Assembly: GCA_012961365.1 (NCBI GenBank)
Contig: DTZN01000172.1
Coordinates: forward strand, 1 to 11,147
Source: Hydrogenothermaceae bacterium
GTDB taxonomy: Bacteria > Aquificota > Aquificia > Aquificales > Hydrogenothermaceae
Direction of reading: 5' to 3'
DNA: 11,147 bases
Shown here: positions 1-6,557 of the stretch, piece after piece
Numbering within the stretch: position 1 is the stretch's first letter
Layout: every line of letters starts with the position of its first letter
Notes under the pieces: generated by a model
The model's input: only the letters and a program-made list of their open reading frames with translations
What the model was told of the DNA's origin: nothing
Databases searched by the model: none
Made by a program: the position numbers and the translations under genes

Positions 1-1
1 T

Positions 2-67
2 TTATTTCACTGGCTAAGTTCTACTTTCTCGGAAGGAAAAAATAATGAACAGACTTTTACTCAATAA
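2..67 (+). pseudogene. flgE: Upstream piece of flgE in a shifted frame
   Basis: Reading from position 2, this frame is open from the left edge to a TAA at 65-67 and encodes about 21 residues including FHWLSS and [10 protein letters not shown]. That composition fits the stretch of hook proteins before the FlaE domain, where a pattern like T-F-T-x-I-x-x-L is common. The frame used by the FlgE body is blocked by TAA and TGA at 43-48 but open from 49 onward, where it reads [14 protein letters not shown] just before the first ATG. A one-base loss between about 49 and 67 would join the two pieces. The frame change is seen directly; that the pieces belong to one protein is inference, because the rest of the upstream gene is outside the window. 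Confidence 0.5.
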
Positions 68-102
68 AGTGGTTAGATGATTTAGATGGAGTTATACTTG
101 TT

Positions 103-1596
103 ATGGGTGCAACTGAGGATCCATTTACTCAAGTTAACATAACGCTTGTAGGTAATATAGCAGGAGCAGTGGGTAAGATACAGATATCTAATGATATATC
201 TCCTAGAGTAACAACAAATCTTGCTATAAAGGCACCAACAAATTTAGATGCAGGAAGCCCACTACTTCGAAGTATATTTAATACAAATGATGCTACTACC
301 TATAGTTATGTAAATGCTGTAAAAGTTTATGATAGCATTGGTGTATCCCATGAAGTTAAATACTACTTTGTTCATGAAGCACCAAATGTCTGGAAAGTTT
401 TTGGAGTTTTAGATGATGAACCAATTATCTTCCAAAATGCTAATGGAGACTCTTATGCATTCTTAAGAATAGAGTTTAATGGAATTGGACAACTTACAAA
501 AGTATCTGTTCAAGGAGATGTTGCGTCAATTACAGGAGAGGCTCCTCAAGAAAGTGCTACAGATAATGGAGAATTTTACCTTATAAACTCTGCTTCTTTA
601 CCAGGTTCAATAGTTATAAAGAGCTACAATGATGGAGCAAATACTTTTAATGTTAGATGGGTAGATGATGGAAATGGTAATATTATAGACCTTGATGATA
701 ATAATAGAATAATAGGAAGTATAGATTACGATACTGGTAAAATAGTAATAAATTCGTTTGTTGGCAATGGAGCTCAAGAAACCTTAACAGTTGATTATAA
801 GTATTATTCCGAAACAATAACAAATGGTAATTCCGTATTATCAAATGCTACTGCACAAGATGTTATTGAAAATAGTGTTTATATAAGAAAGTACCATGAT
901 GGAACAAATTGGATAGTTGTTAACTGGGCAGATGATGGAAATGGTAATATTATAAATTTAGATACAAATGCAGTAGTAGGAACTATAAATTATACAAATG
1001 GAACAATTAATATTACAGACCCAAATATTCAGCAGATACAAGTTGTATATGAATATACAGATAATACAGGAGCTTTAAATTCACAAGCAAACCTAATAAG
1101 GATGGAAGCAATATCTACAAATAATAATTATTCAGCCACTTTAAATACTGGAGGAAATCCAATACAGTATAACCTTGACCTTAGGGAACTTAAGCAACTA
1201 GAATCTGAATTTATATTCTATGCAGAACAAGATGGTTATGGAAAAGGTGATTTATTATCTGTTTCTGTTAGTGAAGATGGTTTAATCAGAGGAATTTATT
1301 CAAACGGTCAGGTTAGAGATTGGGCTAGAATTGCAGTGGCAACATTTAAAGACAAAGAAGTCCTTGTAAGAAAGGGGAATAATCTTTACCTACCAAACAG
1401 TCAAACTTTTACTCCAATTATAGTTCCTGGTGGTGTAATATCTAAAGTAAGAGGCGGATTTTTAGAACTTTCTAATGTTGATATATCTAGAGAGTTTATT
1501 AACCTTATAACTGCGCAAAGAGCATATCAAGCAAACGCAAGGACAATAACAACCTCTGACCAAGTATTACAAGAAACAATGAACCTAAAGAGATAA
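103..1596 (+). CDS. flgE: Flagellar hook protein FlgE, FlaE domain to C-terminus (N-terminal part missing or out of frame)
   Basis: FlgE polymerises into the extracellular hook joining the basal body to the filament. Residues 35-145 form a FlaE-type domain ([18 protein letters not shown], then a Trp and an acidic turn). Residues 168-319 hold two copies of a Gly/Asp-rich module absent from ordinary hooks. Residues 373-430 carry the conserved hook body ([10 protein letters not shown], then [21 protein letters not shown]). Residues 450-497 are the canonical rod/hook C-terminus ([20 protein letters not shown], then [20 protein letters not shown]). ATG 103 is probably not the true start. The hallmark N-terminal rod/hook helix is missing, in-frame protein-like sequence runs upstream to 49, and the nearest GGAG (88-91) is 11 nt away. 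The gene is therefore either frameshifted near 49-67 or affected by a sequencing indel. Family assignment is secure; the start is not. Confidence 0.9.
   Translation: MGATEDPFTQVNITLVGNIAGAVGKIQISNDISPRVTTNLAIKAPTNLDAGSPLLRSIFNTNDATTYSYVNAVKVYDSIGVSHEVKYYFVHEAPNVWKVFGVLDDEPIIFQNANGDSYAFLRIEFNGIGQLTKVSVQGDVASITGEAPQESATDNGEFYLINSASLPGSIVIKSYNDGANTFNVRWVDDGNGNIIDLDDNNRIIGSIDYDTGKIVINSFVGNGAQETLTVDYKYYSETITNGNSVLSNATAQDVIENSVYIRKYHDGTNWIVVNWADDGNGNIINLDTNAVVGTINYTNGTINITDPNIQQIQVVYEYTDNTGALNSQANLIRMEAISTNNNYSATLNTGGNPIQYNLDLRELKQLESEFIFYAEQDGYGKGDLLSVSVSEDGLIRGIYSNGQVRDWARIAVATFKDKEVLVRKGNNLYLPNSQTFTPIIVPGGVISKVRGGFLELSNVDISREFINLITAQRAYQANARTITTSDQVLQETMNLKR
604..807 (+). repeat. First copy of duplicated module in FlgE
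   Basis: FlgE residues 168-235. The module has a beta-rich look: [13 protein letters not shown], then [12 protein letters not shown], then [13 protein letters not shown], ending in VDYKYY. It aligns along its length with residues 258-319. A 25-bp perfect direct repeat (663-687 and 930-954) encodes the shared DDGNGNII core. The G-x-I-x-Y-x-x-G-x-I pattern resembles modules in phage tail and surface proteins, which I note as a resemblance only. Confidence 0.75.
874..1059 (+). repeat. Second copy of duplicated module in FlgE
   Basis: FlgE residues 258-319: [12 protein letters not shown], then [13 protein letters not shown], then [14 protein letters not shown], ending in VVYEYT. It lies 267 bp (89 residues) downstream of the first copy and keeps the same order of conserved Trp, DDGNGNII core, Gly-x-Ile-x-Tyr and final Tyr. 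Divergence outside the core suggests an old duplication with the core constrained. In hooks of known structure, insertions at this point form the outer surface domain, so the pair probably faces outward (inference). Confidence 0.75.
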
Positions 1597-1630
1597 TTTA
1601 TAATTTAAAATAAAAACTTTGAGGAAGTAA

Positions 1631-2137
1631 ATGGCGGAAGAAAATCAAGAACAACAGGAAGAACAAGGAGGAGGAAAGAAAAAGCTCTTAATAATACTCC
1701 TTGTTCTCCTTTTACTTGGTGGTGGAGGTGGATTTGCTGCTTATAAATTTTTATTATCTGATAAAAACAAAGATGAAGAAAAAGACAAAGCAGAAGAAAT
1801 AGTAAAAGAAACACAATCTATAGAACAAATAGGTATAATGTATGACCTTGGAAGCTTTGTTGTAAATTTAGCAGATAAAGATGCAGATAGATACTTGAAG
1901 ATAAATATAGTTCTTGAAATAGAAAATGAACAGGTAAGAATTGAGCTTGAAAAAAGACTTCCTCAAATAAAAGATGCAATTACAACACTACTAATAACAA
2001 AAACTTCCGAAGAATTAAAGACTGCAGAAGGAATGGAATTATTAAAAGAAGAAATAATAAAAAGAGTAAATGCAATCTTACCACTTGGCGGTGTTAAAAA
2101 TGTATACTTCACAGAATTTGTAATACAAACGGCTTAG
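1631..2137 (+). CDS. fliL: Flagellar basal body-associated protein FliL
   Basis: FliL is a single-pass inner-membrane protein that surrounds or supports the stator units and affects motor torque. The 168 residues show a short Glu/Gln/Lys-rich cytoplasmic tail, a transmembrane helix at about 19-42 with an unusual run of five glycines (LLLLGGGGGFAAYKFLL), a charged linker at 43-62 and the periplasmic FliL domain. Domain landmarks are YDLGSFVVNLAD, YLKINIVLEIE, then LEKRLPQIKDAITTLL and the terminal VKNVYFTEFVIQ. Length is normal for the family. The start is supported by GAGGAAG a few bases upstream of ATG. It follows flgE after 34 nt, and its stop is 1 nt from the fliN ATG, so it is probably co-transcribed with the export genes. 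Confidence 0.93.
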   Translation: MAEENQEQQEEQGGGKKKLLIILLVLLLLGGGGGFAAYKFLLSDKNKDEEKDKAEEIVKETQSIEQIGIMYDLGSFVVNLADKDADRYLKINIVLEIENEQVRIELEKRLPQIKDAITTLLITKTSEELKTAEGMELLKEEIIKRVNAILPLGGVKNVYFTEFVIQTA

Positions 2138-2138
2138 G

Positions 2139-2465
2139 ATGATGGAAAATCAAAGTATAAATGTTGAAACTTACCCAGAAGAAGAGAACGGAGAAAAAAA
2201 ATTAAATCAAAAAGAAGTTGAAAAAAGATTTGAAAATTTAGATTTAGAACTGTTATCAGATGTAAATCTAAGAGTTTCTGTAGAAGCAGGAAAGGTAGAA
2301 AAATTATTTTATGATATTCTTAAATTAAAAGAGGGAGATGTTATCAAACTTGATAAAAATATAGAAGATTACATAGATATATATGTTAACGGACATCATT
2401 TTGCTATAGGCGAAATGGTTGTAGTAAACGAAAAATATGCAATTAGGATTGTAGACCTTGCTTGA
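2139..2465 (+). CDS. fliN: Flagellar motor switch protein FliN
   Basis: FliN forms the lower C-ring of the flagellar switch and helps dock export substrates. The 108-residue product has a charged N-terminal extension (1-33) followed by a complete SpoA/FliN domain: LLSDVNLRVSVEAGKVEK, LKLKEGDVIKLDKN, IDIYVNGHHFAIGEMVVVN and the closing YAIRIVDLA. This is the short form of the protein, without a FliY-type CheC phosphatase domain. Two adjacent ATGs (2139 and 2142) are possible starts. Neither has a strong Shine-Dalgarno, and translation is probably coupled to fliL, whose TAG ends at 2137. No fliM lies beside it, although fliM often precedes fliN. Confidence 0.9.
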   Translation: MMENQSINVETYPEEENGEKKLNQKEVEKRFENLDLELLSDVNLRVSVEAGKVEKLFYDILKLKEGDVIKLDKNIEDYIDIYVNGHHFAIGEMVVVNEKYAIRIVDLA

Positions 2466-2748
2466 AGATTACAATTTAGTAAAGTTTATAATAGTTTTTG
2501 CTATAATGGTAGGAAGTTTATTTGGTATTTATCTATATATAAATAAATTTGGGGTTTTATCTGTTTCTAACTTAAAAAGTAATATAAAAATTATAGAAAT
2601 AAAACACATAGGAAAAGATAAAGGTTTCATTCTTGCTCAGGTAGAAAATAAATCCTATTTTTTCTCATTTGATAATTCTGGTATAAAATTAATAGAAAAA
2701 TTTGAAAAAGATATAAATGAAGAAAGTAGAAAAAAAGATAATTACTAG
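2458..2748 (+). CDS. fliO: Flagellar biosynthesis protein FliO
   Basis: FliO is a small membrane protein that helps assemble the FliP ring of the flagellar export gate. The 96 residues have one transmembrane helix at about 8-27 (VKFIIVFAIMVGSLFGIYLY), followed by a cytoplasmic domain with IKIIEIKHIGKDKGFILAQV and a Phe-rich strand resembling the FliO beta segment. Sequence conservation in this family is low, so the call rests largely on position between fliN and fliP. The start is TTG at 2458, because an in-frame TAG lies at 2452-2454 and the next ATG would cut into the membrane helix. An AGGA about 9 nt upstream supports it. The start overlaps fliN by 8 nt, and the 3' end overlaps fliP by 32 nt. 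Confidence 0.78.
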   Translation: MLEDYNLVKFIIVFAIMVGSLFGIYLYINKFGVLSVSNLKSNIKIIEIKHIGKDKGFILAQVENKSYFFSFDNSGIKLIEKFEKDINEESRKKDNY

Positions 2749-3460
2749 TGTAATAATACTAGTTTTATCAATATCATCTATTTCACTGGCACAAAATGAA
2801 AACAATTTAATCCAAAATACATTACAGCAGTTAAATAATCTTAGTGTGTCTTTAAAAATACTATTTTTAATAACTATACTTAGTCTTGCACCTTCTATAC
2901 TTATAACATTTACTTCATTTGTAAGGATTGTAATAGTTTTATCACTGCTTAGACATGCTCTTGGAATACCTCAATCTCCTCCAAATCAAGTAATTATATC
3001 TTTAGCTTTGTTTTTAACATTTTTTGTTATGAAACCTGTATTTGAAGATATAAATAAAAATGCTATACAGCCTTATATAAAGCAGGAAATAGGAGATATG
3101 GAGGCCCTTAGTAAAGCATCAAAACCAATAAAAGATTTTATGCTAAAAAATACCAGAAAAGAAGATTTAAAACTATTTATTGATTTATCAGGGGAAAAAC
3201 CAAAATCACCAGAAGATATAGGTATGATAACATTAATACCGGCATTTTTAATAAGTGAAATAAAAACCGCTTTTGAAATTGTATTTTTGATATTTTTGCC
3301 ATTTTTAATAATAGACCTTTTAATTGCAAGTATTTTAATGTCAATGGGTATGATGATGATACCACCTATGATGATTTCATTGCCTTTTAAGCTTATATTA
3401 TTTGTGTTGGCAGATGGTTGGGAACTATTAATAAAGGGATTAATAGAGAGTTATAGATGA
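2717..3460 (+). CDS. fliP: Flagellar type III export gate protein FliP
   Basis: FliP forms the pentameric core of the export gate through which rod, hook and filament subunits leave the cytoplasm. The product has a cleavable signal peptide at 1-25 (MKK...SISSISLA, then QNE), typical of FliP, and family signatures RIVIVLSLLRHALGIPQSPP at 70-89 and VMKPVFEDINKNAIQPY at 104-120. The C-terminal half has LIPAFLISEIKTAF and a Met-rich helix SMGMMMIPPMMISLPFKLIL before LADGWELL. Four hydrophobic segments follow the signal peptide, and 247 residues is normal. The ATG lies inside fliO (32-nt overlap), indicating translational coupling. The last four bases, ATGA, also start fliQ. Confidence 0.96.
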   Translation: MKKVEKKIITSVIILVLSISSISLAQNENNLIQNTLQQLNNLSVSLKILFLITILSLAPSILITFTSFVRIVIVLSLLRHALGIPQSPPNQVIISLALFLTFFVMKPVFEDINKNAIQPYIKQEIGDMEALSKASKPIKDFMLKNTRKEDLKLFIDLSGEKPKSPEDIGMITLIPAFLISEIKTAFEIVFLIFLPFLIIDLLIASILMSMGMMMIPPMMISLPFKLILFVLADGWELLIKGLIESYR

Positions 3461-3726
3461 CATTAGACCAAGCAATAGACGTTATAAATAAAACTTTTGA
3501 AATGGCACTTATAGTAGGCGGTCCTGTTATTCTAATAACATTTATAGTAGGGATTGTTATAAGTATATTTCAGGCCGCAACACAAATTAACGAAATGACG
3601 TTAACATTTATTCCTAAAATTGTAGCAACTTTATTTGCAATGATTATTTTTGGTTCATGGATGTTTAGAAAAATGGTAGATTTTACACGGGAAATATTTA
3701 TTACTATGGTTAACTTAATTCAGTAA
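3457..3726 (+). CDS. fliQ: Flagellar type III export gate protein FliQ
   Basis: FliQ is a small two-helix membrane protein that packs around the FliP/FliR core of the export gate. The 89 residues match the family's usual length. Hydrophobic segments lie at about 17-40 (GGPVILITFIVGIVISIFQA) and 51-70, separated by the conserved polar loop ATQINEMTLTFIPKI. The start codon shares ATGA with the fliP stop, with a GAGAG a few bases before it. One base separates its stop from the fliR ATG. The position between fliP and fliR agrees with the sequence. Confidence 0.95.
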   Translation: MTLDQAIDVINKTFEMALIVGGPVILITFIVGIVISIFQAATQINEMTLTFIPKIVATLFAMIIFGSWMFRKMVDFTREIFITMVNLIQ

Positions 3727-3727
3727 G

Positions 3728-4507
3728 ATGACACAGTTAATAACTGTTTCAGAAGCTATAACGTTTGGCCTTGTTTTAACAAGGCTTGTGGCATTTTTTT
3801 CTGCATTTCCGGTTATTAATTCTAATTTTGTTCCTTTGAATGTCAGACTTATGCTTGTTATTGCTATGTCTTTTTTCATAATGAAGTTTGCAAATATAGA
3901 ATTGATAGAAGTAAAGGATTTTTCAGTTTCATGGATGTTTTTACTTGTTATAAAAGAGCTATTAATTGGTTTTTTCTTAGGAGTTTTAACCCATATAATT
4001 ATTGGTATATTTTCTTATGCATCAGAAGTTATTAGTTATTTTATGGGACTTACCCTAGCAAATCTATTTGACCCTACATTTGGGCAAATTTCTGTAATAG
4101 ATAGATTTTTTATACTACTTTTTTACCTAATGTTTTTTTTATCTGGAGTTTATATTGTCTTTTTTGCAGGTCTTGTAAAAAGTTTTGAAATAATACCTTT
4201 ATTTGAGCTTAAAATATCTGATAATGCAGTTTTATATGTTTTAGAAAAGGCATTATTTTTATTCGTTTTAGCTTTAAAAATGGCCTTTCCATTTTTACTA
4301 GTATTACTTATGTTAAATGTAGCATTAGCACTTATTAACAGATTAATACCACAGGTAAATGTTTTTATTGTAGGACTTCCTATGCAAATCTTTATAGGGC
4401 TTTTGTCCCTTGCAATAGGAGCTGCTGCATTGGTAATGTTTTCAAAAGGCATAATGAACCATTTTGTGGAAAACTATATATCAGCAATAAAACTATTTGG
4501 TAAATAA
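3728..4507 (+). CDS. fliR: Flagellar type III export gate protein FliR
   Basis: FliR is the single-copy subunit completing the FliPQR export gate. The 259-residue product is highly hydrophobic with about six membrane segments. It shows family landmarks: LTRLVAFFSAFPV followed by VPLNVRLMLVIAMSFF (18-50), VIKELLIGFFLGVLTHII (74-91), FDPTFGQISVIDRFFIL (114-130) and the C-terminal LINRLIPQVNVFIVGLPMQI (202-221). No domain is missing. The start is 1 nt after the fliQ stop with only a weak ribosome site (CAGTAAG), so translation is probably coupled. Its TAA shares one base with the flhB ATG (TAATG). Confidence 0.95.
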   Translation: MTQLITVSEAITFGLVLTRLVAFFSAFPVINSNFVPLNVRLMLVIAMSFFIMKFANIELIEVKDFSVSWMFLLVIKELLIGFFLGVLTHIIIGIFSYASEVISYFMGLTLANLFDPTFGQISVIDRFFILLFYLMFFLSGVYIVFFAGLVKSFEIIPLFELKISDNAVLYVLEKALFLFVLALKMAFPFLLVLLMLNVALALINRLIPQVNVFIVGLPMQIFIGLLSLAIGAAALVMFSKGIMNHFVENYISAIKLFGK

Positions 4508-5571
4508 TGGCTAAAGACCCTAGCAAAACAGAAAAAGCAACTCCACGAAGAAGACAAAAAGCAAGAGAAGAAGGACAAGTTGCAAGAAGCTTAGATGTTC
4601 CTATATCTGCAACCCTTTTAATGACATTTCTTGTTTTAATTGCATATATACCCTTTGCTTACAAAAAGCTTATTGAATATTTTACATATATATTTTCAAA
4701 CATATCTAAAAATATTCCATCTATGTCTCAGTCAGAAATAATTCTTATTACATTTAAAATTTTCTTTTTTCTAATAACCCCTGTTTTTTTAGCATTGCTT
4801 ATCACAGGTGTCCTTGCAAATATTATTCAATTTGGATTTTTGTTAACTTTTAAACCTCTAACACCAAAACTTGAAAGAATTAATCCAATTTCAGGTTTAG
4901 GAAGAATTTTTTCGAGAAAAACACTATTTGAAATTATTAGAAATGTTTTAAAGCTACTTGTAGCTAGCCTAATTGCATACTTTTTATATGCAAAAATTTT
5001 TAAAGAAAGTGCATCTTTATTTTTCACTTCTGTAAATCAACAGGTCTATCTAATGATTGAATATATACTTATAATGATTTTATTTTTTGCATTATTATCT
5101 ATTCCTATTGCAGTAATAGACTTCCTATTTAGAAGATGGGAATATGAAGAAAACATAAAAATGTCTAAACATGAAATAAAAGAAGAACAAAAAATGTATG
5201 AAGGAAACCCACAAATAAAAGCAGCAATTAGAAGAAAGCAAAGGGAACTTGCTATAACAAGAATGATGGCAGAAGTTGAAAAAGCAGATGTGGTTATTAC
5301 AAACCCTACTCATTTTGCAGTTGCATTAAAATACGAAAGGGAAAAAAATGAACCTGCCCCTAAGGTTATTGCAAAAGGTAAAGATAAACTTGCAGAAAAG
5401 ATAAAAGAAAAGGCAAAAGAGAATAACATTCCAATAGTAGAAGACCCACCTTTAGCACGAGCTTTGTATGAATCTTGCGAAATTGGAGATTATATACCTG
5501 AAAAATTCTATCAAGTTGTTGCAAAAATTCTTGCAAAGGTTTATAAAGAAAAGGGAATGAAAAGTATTTAA
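4507..5571 (+). CDS. flhB: Flagellar export switch protein FlhB
   Basis: FlhB regulates the change of export specificity from rod/hook to filament subunits. Residues 1-25 are the charged N-terminus characteristic of the family (DPSKTEKATPRRRQKAREEG). Four membrane segments lie at about 33-52, 82-108, 143-163 and 182-206, followed by the charged linker with MSKHEIKEEQK (219-229). The autocleavage motif NPTH is at 266-269, preceded by VVIT, with cleavage expected between Asn266 and Pro267. The C-terminal subdomain is complete (KVIAKGKDKLAEKI, then IPIVEDPPLARALYE). Length (354) is typical. It is the last gene of the plus-strand flagellar run. Its stop TAA overlaps the stop of the minus-strand DUF996 gene in a shared TTAA at 5568-5571. 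Confidence 0.97.
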   Translation: MAKDPSKTEKATPRRRQKAREEGQVARSLDVPISATLLMTFLVLIAYIPFAYKKLIEYFTYIFSNISKNIPSMSQSEIILITFKIFFFLITPVFLALLITGVLANIIQFGFLLTFKPLTPKLERINPISGLGRIFSRKTLFEIIRNVLKLLVASLIAYFLYAKIFKESASLFFTSVNQQVYLMIEYILIMILFFALLSIPIAVIDFLFRRWEYEENIKMSKHEIKEEQKMYEGNPQIKAAIRRKQRELAITRMMAEVEKADVVITNPTHFAVALKYEREKNEPAPKVIAKGKDKLAEKIKEKAKENNIPIVEDPPLARALYESCEIGDYIPEKFYQVVAKILAKVYKEKGMKSI

Positions 5572-5684
5572 CTTTCTAAATGTATATCTATTTCATCAGG
5601 TAGTTTGAAAAATGCAATTGCAGCAACAAACCAACCTATAAATATAACAAAAAATCCAATTAGAACAATAGTTCCTAAACTACC
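5568..5684 (-). pseudogene. C-terminal part of the DUF996-type protein, out of frame
   Basis: On the minus strand, the frame entering from the ten-base homopolymer runs without a stop from 5684 to the TAA at 5570-5568. It encodes GSLGTIVLIGFFVIFIGW, then FVAAIAFFKLPDE and a short acidic tail. As I recall the DUF996 family, it ends with a Gly-rich membrane helix and an AFF-x-LP motif, which is what this fragment supplies and what the upstream reading frame lacks. One extra T in the coding-strand T run would join it to the upstream frame, giving a 168-residue protein. The junction is seen in the sequence; family membership is from memory of the pattern. Confidence 0.8.
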
Positions 5685-6073
5685 AAAAAAAAAATAACAT
5701 CACCTGCAGTTTTAAATAGTTTTTCTTTAAATACTTTTGATATTGAATACAATGCTTTCTTGTAGAAATTTCCACTAATTCCCAAAAATATAGCCATTAT
5801 AGTCCAAGGTAATAACATATACCCTAAATTATTACTTGCAGTCATAATAGAAGTAAGAACTATAAAAAATCCTCCTAAAAATGCAAAAAACCAACCTAAT
5901 ATTGCATTTTTAAAAATTTTTTCTTCTGGTTTAATCTTTGATATTTTCCAAAAAGCGATGAAAGTAGAGATAGAACCAACTAATAACGACAAAATTCCAA
6001 ATATTGGAAACCAAGAAAACAAGGATAAACTTATACCAATACCACCTAGGAGTTTAATGTTCTTAATTTCCAT
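5675..6073 (-). CDS. DUF996-type membrane protein, N-terminal 129 residues then frameshifted
   Basis: The function of this family is unknown. As it stands the frame encodes 132 residues: KLLGGIGISLSLFSWFPIFG, a second membrane segment to about 42, the charged KISKIKPEEKIFKNAILGW, two more hydrophobic segments (about 58-75 and 83-99), then NFYKKALYSISKVFKEKLFK and TAGDVIFF. This layout matches DUF996 as I recall it, including the Phe-x-Thr-Ala element before the last helix. The final LVV and the stop at 5677-5675 come from reading a T10 run (5685-5694) one base short. The family's last helix lies intact in the next frame. The start is well supported by AAAGGAGA (6088-6081) 7 nt before ATG. The gene diverges from the 128-residue gene at 6171 and converges on flhB. 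Confidence 0.75.
   Translation of the reverse strand: MEIKNIKLLGGIGISLSLFSWFPIFGILSLLVGSISTFIAFWKISKIKPEEKIFKNAILGWFFAFLGGFFIVLTSIMTASNNLGYMLLPWTIMAIFLGISGNFYKKALYSISKVFKEKLFKTAGDVIFFLVV
5685..5694. repeat. A10/T10 homopolymer at the frameshift point
   Basis: Ten consecutive A on the plus strand (T10 on the coding strand of the DUF996 gene) sit exactly where the reading frame changes. Such runs are prone to replication slippage, transcriptional slippage and sequencing length errors. With eleven bases the gene would be continuous. Confidence 0.9.
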
Positions 6074-6170
6074 AACAAATTCTCCTTTATCCTTATGATA
6101 TTTTTTATACTTTGTTAACTGTATAATTTTATAATAGAAAAGTTAAAATAAAAAACAAAGAGGAAAAAGA
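6074..6170. promoter_or_regulatory. Divergent intergenic region between the DUF996 gene and the 128-residue gene
   Basis: This is the only gene-free stretch of any size in the window apart from the 43 bp at the argS/holB divide, and must hold promoters for two divergent genes. On the plus strand, two TATAAT boxes (6122-6127 and 6130-6135) lie 30-50 nt before ATG 6171. A TTGTTA at 6112-6117 is too close to either to act as a standard -35 element. GAGGA precedes ATG 6171. On the minus strand, TATAAA (6109-6104) or TATCAT (6100-6095) could serve as a -10, and AAAGGAGA is the ribosome site. In such AT-rich DNA, -10-like boxes are frequent, so exact promoters are uncertain. Confidence 0.4.
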
Positions 6171-6557
6171 ATGCAAGCAAAATCTTGGAACCATTTTGTA
6201 GAACTAAAAGCTTATGATAAAGATGGAAATGAAAAAGAAATTTCTGCTTTATATATAGTAGCTGTTCCTAAAGATGATAGATTAGAAAGAGATATAGATT
6301 TTAAATGTTATAGGCCAACATATATTCCAAAGAATGTCGTAGAAAAGATTGGAAAAGCTTATGGAGTTGCTACGGAATTTAATATAAAACAACCAGAAAA
6401 ATATAACATTATTGGCTATAGACCTGATTTAGATTTATACGTATTTAAAGAAAATATGACTTTTGAAGAAGGATTGGAAAAAGTTCATGAAATCTTAATA
6501 GACCACTTAAAAGAAAATGGTTTTGAACCTATAAGAATAGAAGAAATTCCTATTTAA
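6171..6557 (+). CDS. Unrecognised 128-residue soluble protein
   Basis: I do not recognise this protein. It has no signal peptide, membrane segment, cysteine cluster or nucleotide-binding motif, and only one cysteine. It looks like a folded cytoplasmic alpha/beta protein: strand-like ELKAYDKDGNEKEISALYIV, a conserved-looking KCYRPTYIPKNVVEKIGKAY, then NIIGYRPDLDLYVF and a charged C-terminal helix (FEEGLEKVHEILIDHLKENG) ending in a strand. Base and codon use look like its neighbours, and a GAGGA ribosome site precedes the ATG, so it is probably a real gene. It stands alone: divergent from the DUF996 gene and convergent with scpA, sharing TTAA (6554-6557) as both stop codons. Confidence 0.8.
   Translation: MQAKSWNHFVELKAYDKDGNEKEISALYIVAVPKDDRLERDIDFKCYRPTYIPKNVVEKIGKAYGVATEFNIKQPEKYNIIGYRPDLDLYVFKENMTFEEGLEKVHEILIDHLKENGFEPIRIEEIPI

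Noticed and set aside
45..80. Short open frame [11 protein letters not shown] with GGAAGG upstream
   Set aside because: Only 11 codons, inside what is best explained as the broken upstream part of flgE; the GGAAGG is more likely coding sequence (Glu-Gly).
1597..1630. TATAAT at 1599-1604 as a promoter for fliL
   Set aside because: No acceptable -35 element is visible 16-18 nt upstream, and TATAAT is common by chance in this AT-rich DNA. Co-transcription from flgE is simpler.
1605..1814. 69-residue Leu-rich open frame on the minus strand over the fliL start
   Set aside because: It is the complement of the Glu/Lys-rich and membrane-helix codons of fliL; apparent hydrophobicity is an artefact.
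4150..4452. 100-residue open frame on the minus strand inside fliR
   Set aside because: Shadow of the fliR coding strand; Asn/Lys/Ser-rich composition and no ribosome site.
5560..5577. AAAGT/ACTTT inverted repeat at the flhB-DUF996 convergent ends as a bidirectional terminator
   Set aside because: The stem is only five mostly A-T pairs and no U-tract follows it; too weak to call.
5685..5694. T10 run on the minus strand as a rho-independent terminator
   Set aside because: No GC-containing stem precedes it, and coding sequence continues through it in the joined frame.
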